Positions 22,939 through 24,969 of a stretch of 24,969 nucleotides of DNA are shown one piece after another. The position numbers and the translations under genes are program-made. The stretch covers positions 1 through 24,969 of the forward strand of contig JAGWHG010000004.1 of assembly GCA_028866975.1 (NCBI GenBank), written 5' to 3'. The first letter of the stretch is position 1; the number at the start of each line of letters is the position of its first letter. Below the pieces are notes generated by a model, which saw nothing but the letters and a program-made list of their open reading frames with translations, searched no databases and had not been told where the DNA came from. This DNA comes from Microcaldota archaeon. Lineage in GTDB: Archaea > Micrarchaeota > Micrarchaeia > Micrarchaeales > CABMGC01.

Positions 22939-23748
22939 TCAGGCGCGTATGATCGTGCATTCTGCTCCTTCCTTGTCGAGCAGAATGTCTCTGAGCAGGC
23001 CGGGCTTGTTTCCGTTCGCTATGTAAACTGTCGTCCCTGCGAACTTTGCCATCAAGTATGCAAGCTCCACCTTGGTGCCCATGGCCCCTGTCAAGTTCTC
23101 CCTGCCCGTGGCCTTGCCTGCCGATAGTTTTATGACCTCTTGCACGTTGCTTGAATCTATTATTGGTATGAGCTTTGCATCCGGATTTGTCTTGGGATTC
23201 GAATCGAAGACTCCTGCGACGTCGGTGACAAGCACTATCTTCTTTGGATGCAATTTGAATGCCAACGGCAAAAAGACGCTTTCTGTGGATGCGACGTGTA
23301 TGCCATTTGTGGCGTCGAGCAGCACGTCGCCGTGCACGACCGGCGTCAGCCCCTTGTCGAGCGCGATGTTTATGCCCGAGCACCATGCCTCCTGTATCTG
23401 CCCGTTGTTCGAGTACATTATGTTGGATGGGTGGAACGGGAAGGGCCGCAGACCGACCCTCGCCAGCCTGTCGACGATTATTGAATTGATGTCCTTGAGC
23501 GCGACTTGCGTCATGGCTATGGCCTTTGAGCTCTTCCTCCTCAGCTTGTAGAATACGGCTGCGTCGTGCGCAAATGAGCCCCCTCCATGCCCCTGAAGCA
23601 GTGAGAATCCCGTCTCCTTTTTGGCGCGTGCTTCCTCGCTAACTAGCCGCTTTATTGTCTTTATCCTTGCGGTAAACGGATTATTTATCTCGGTTATGAC
23701 GCTGCCGCCGAGTTTTACCATCACAAGTTTTCTTTCCTTATGCCCCAT
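22939..23748 (-). CDS. isopentenyl phosphate kinase-like amino-acid-kinase-fold protein, divergent copy
   Basis: This 269-residue protein has the amino-acid-kinase fold and closely resembles its upstream neighbour. It has VKLGGSVIT (11-19), the IPK-type QGHGGGSFAH (52-61, with His61 at the position of the IPK catalytic histidine), HGDVLLD and VTDVAGVFDSNP. It departs from the neighbour and the usual pattern at GGGSFAH (Ala for Gly) and NLTGAMGTK (for DVTGGMKTK). IPK phosphorylates isopentenyl phosphate to the diphosphate in the archaeal mevalonate variant. Being the second copy, it may act on another phosphate monoester or be a redundant paralogue. It has its own TATA-like box (23774-23784) about 30 bp before the ATG at 23748. 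Confidence 0.8.
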   Translation of the reverse strand: MGHKERKLVMVKLGGSVITEINNPFTARIKTIKRLVSEEARAKKETGFSLLQGHGGGSFAHDAAVFYKLRRKSSKAIAMTQVALKDINSIIVDRLARVGLRPFPFHPSNIMYSNNGQIQEAWCSGINIALDKGLTPVVHGDVLLDATNGIHVASTESVFLPLAFKLHPKKIVLVTDVAGVFDSNPKTNPDAKLIPIIDSSNVQEVIKLSAGKATGRENLTGAMGTKVELAYLMAKFAGTTVYIANGNKPGLLRDILLDKEGAECTIIRA

Positions 23749-23773
23749 TTCCCCTCTACTAATATCACTTTTC

Positions 23774-23784
23774 TGATATAAAAA
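23774..23784 (-). promoter_or_regulatory. TATA-like box of the second IPK-like gene
   Basis: The minus strand reads TTTTTATATCA. It lies in the 60-bp gap between the two kinase genes, about 30 bp from the ATG at 23748, so the downstream copy can be expressed on its own. Confidence 0.5.
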
Positions 23785-23808
23785 TCAGCCAGTTTCCCTT
23801 GGCGCAAC

Positions 23809-24615
23809 TTATGCGATTACCTTTGTGCCATTCGTTTCTCCTGAGATGAGAAGTTTCTCTATGACTCCGGGCTTGCCCGCGTTGACTATGTACCCGATGG
23901 CCCCGGTGCGCTTCACCATCTCGTATAGGAGCTCGAGCTTCGTCTTCATTCCGCCGGTAACATCAACCTTCCTTGCACCGCCCACCCCCAAGAGGATTGC
24001 ATCTATGTTGCTGGCGTCTATGAGCGGCACGAGCTTGGCGTCGGAATTCGCCGAAGGGTCCCTGTCGAACACCCCGTCCATGTCGGTTCCGATTATTATC
24101 TTGTCCGGCCTTATCCCTGTCGAGAGGAACCGAAACACCTCCTCTGTGGATGCTATTGAGACGCCCTGCTTGCCGTCGAACATCACATCGCCATGCACAA
24201 TTGGGACAAAGCCGTTGTTTATCGCAATCTTTATCCCCTCGAGGTTGCCGCCGACTATCTTGCGATCGTGGCTATGCGCAAAGCTCGATGGGGCGAAAGG
24301 ATAGGGATTGAGCTCTAGGTCTGTTGCCGCATCGACCACGATTGTGTTGAGCTGGCGCATCGCTGCATGCGTCTTCACATGTCCCTTGGCGCCCTCCTTG
24401 CCTTTGAGGCCTTCGTGCAGCATGTGCTCTTTTGCGATTATATGCCCGAATGAACCTCCGCCGTGGCCGATCACCAAGCCGAAGCCCTTTGAGAGCTTTG
24501 CCTTCTTTATCTCGCCGAGCAGCCTCTCTATCTGATCCTGCCTATGCGTCGAGGGCTTGGAAGTGTCAGTTATTACGCTGCCTCCGAGCTTGATGAAATA
24601 GAGCTCTTCACTCAT
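23809..24615 (-). CDS. isopentenyl phosphate kinase
   Basis: The 268-residue protein fits archaeal IPK in length and motifs: IKLGGSVITD (8-17), IGHGGGSFGH (49-58, with His58 as the expected catalytic histidine), VHGDVMFDG, IGTDMDGVFDRDP and DVTGGMKTKLE. IPK makes isopentenyl diphosphate from isopentenyl phosphate and ATP, the last step of the modified archaeal mevalonate pathway to ether-lipid chains. It matches the consensus better than the copy at 22939, so this is the likelier authentic enzyme. The ATG at 24615 is preceded by GGTTGTGA. The upstream small gene ends 20 bp before it, suggesting cotranscription. Other mevalonate-pathway genes are not in the window. Confidence 0.9.
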   Translation of the reverse strand: MSEELYFIKLGGSVITDTSKPSTHRQDQIERLLGEIKKAKLSKGFGLVIGHGGGSFGHIIAKEHMLHEGLKGKEGAKGHVKTHAAMRQLNTIVVDAATDLELNPYPFAPSSFAHSHDRKIVGGNLEGIKIAINNGFVPIVHGDVMFDGKQGVSIASTEEVFRFLSTGIRPDKIIIGTDMDGVFDRDPSANSDAKLVPLIDASNIDAILLGVGGARKVDVTGGMKTKLELLYEMVKRTGAIGYIVNAGKPGVIEKLLISGETNGTKVIA

Positions 24616-24635
24616 TTGTCACAACCTTGTTGGGA

Positions 24636-24969
24636 TCAGCGCTGCGCCGACTTGAAGAGGAGGGGCAGGGTTTTCGTGCTCAGCTCAGAGAGCTGTGAAG
24701 CAGTCAGCTTGCCTTTTGCATCGGACTTTATCTTCATTGAGACATCCTTTACCATCTGGCTTACCTTGACTCTTGGGAAGAAGCCGAATAGGATCTGCTT
24801 TTCGTATTCCGCAGTCTTGCCCTCCTTGGAGTAGTCGTACTCCAAGACGACCTTGACTGGGGTCTTGTTGTCCCTTAAGACCTGTATCATGCCGTCCGCC
24901 TTCCTTATTTCGTAGCTGTTCTTACCCACAGATATGCAATTGAGGTCCTTTGTCTGGTTCACTATTATT
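24636..24969 (-). CDS. hypothetical protein, possibly 5'-truncated by the window edge
   Basis: The frame is open to the right edge. A GTG at 24962 could start a 108-residue protein, but two further in-frame codons reach the edge, so the true start may lie outside. The N-terminal half looks beta-rich (NSYEIRKADGMIQVL, TPVKVVLEYDY) and the C-terminal half helical and basic. No cysteine pair, membrane helix or known motif is seen, and I recognise no family. It ends 20 bp before the isopentenyl phosphate kinase gene on the same strand, so the two may share a transcript. Confidence 0.6.
   Translation of the reverse strand, partial: IIVNQTKDLNCISVGKNSYEIRKADGMIQVLRDNKTPVKVVLEYDYSKEGKTAEYEKQILFGFFPRVKVSQMVKDVSMKIKSDAKGKLTASQLSELSTKTLPLLFKSAQR

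Noticed and set aside
1..24969. CRISPR array, insertion sequence, prophage or integrated element
   Set aside because: No regularly spaced direct repeats, transposase, integrase, capsid gene or target-site duplication is visible; gene content and composition are uniformly chromosomal.

Overview
The window looks like chromosomal DNA of an archaeon of about 50% GC, most likely a small-genome DPANN lineage such as Micrarchaeota (lineage is inference). Archaeal markers are a membrane-anchored LonB protease, topoisomerase VI subunit A, replication factor C small subunit, the tRNA amidotransferase subunit GatD, archaeal-type TyrRS, isopentenyl phosphate kinases and a FlaI/TadA-type secretion ATPase. 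Several genes have a TATA-like box about 25 bp upstream of the start codon, as expected for leaderless archaeal transcripts. Topoisomerase VI argues against Thermoplasmatales. Coding density is very high: the longest non-coding gap is about 230 bp (16100-16329), so no gene-free stretch exceeds 300 bp. I see no tRNA, rRNA, CRISPR array, insertion sequence or prophage.

Layout, left to right. 1-3651 (minus strand): the 3' part of a CcdA/DsbD-type thiol-redox membrane protein that seems to lack its first helix, an amino-acid permease, a coiled-coil protein of unknown function and gatD. 3736-4840: a polytopic membrane protein (+), a small two-helix membrane protein (-) and a 64-residue zinc finger (+). 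4837-7983 (-): isoleucyl-tRNA synthetase. 8054-9384 (+): a CDP-alcohol phosphatidyltransferase followed by a PMM-type phosphomannomutase, with a convergent small helical protein. 9796-11226 (+): RFC small subunit and a protein with a duplicated HTH-like unit. 11227-14207 (-): a likely operon of a small membrane protein, topoisomerase I and a short TrmI-like methyltransferase. 14281-15003 (+): a coupled pair of SMR/EamA-like membrane proteins. 15017-16099 (-): tyrosyl-tRNA synthetase. 16330-19423 (+): lonB and top6A. 19430-22888 (-): a 703-residue Ser/Thr-rich surface protein and a secretion ATPase. 22939-24969 (-): two adjacent isopentenyl-phosphate-kinase-like genes and a small unknown protein, possibly cut by the window edge.

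Most genes are housekeeping: translation (ileS, tyrS, gatD, trmI-like), DNA replication and topology (rfcS, topA, top6A), protein quality control (lonB), and lipid/isoprenoid/sugar metabolism (CDP-alcohol transferase, PMM, IPK pair). Several expected partners (GatE, RFC large subunit, Top6B, the secretion platform protein) are absent from the window. The points most worth a second look are a TATA-preceded hairpin between tyrS and lonB that may be a small RNA, the tandem IPK paralogues, the duplicated-HTH protein coupled to RFC, and the surface protein beside the secretion ATPase.
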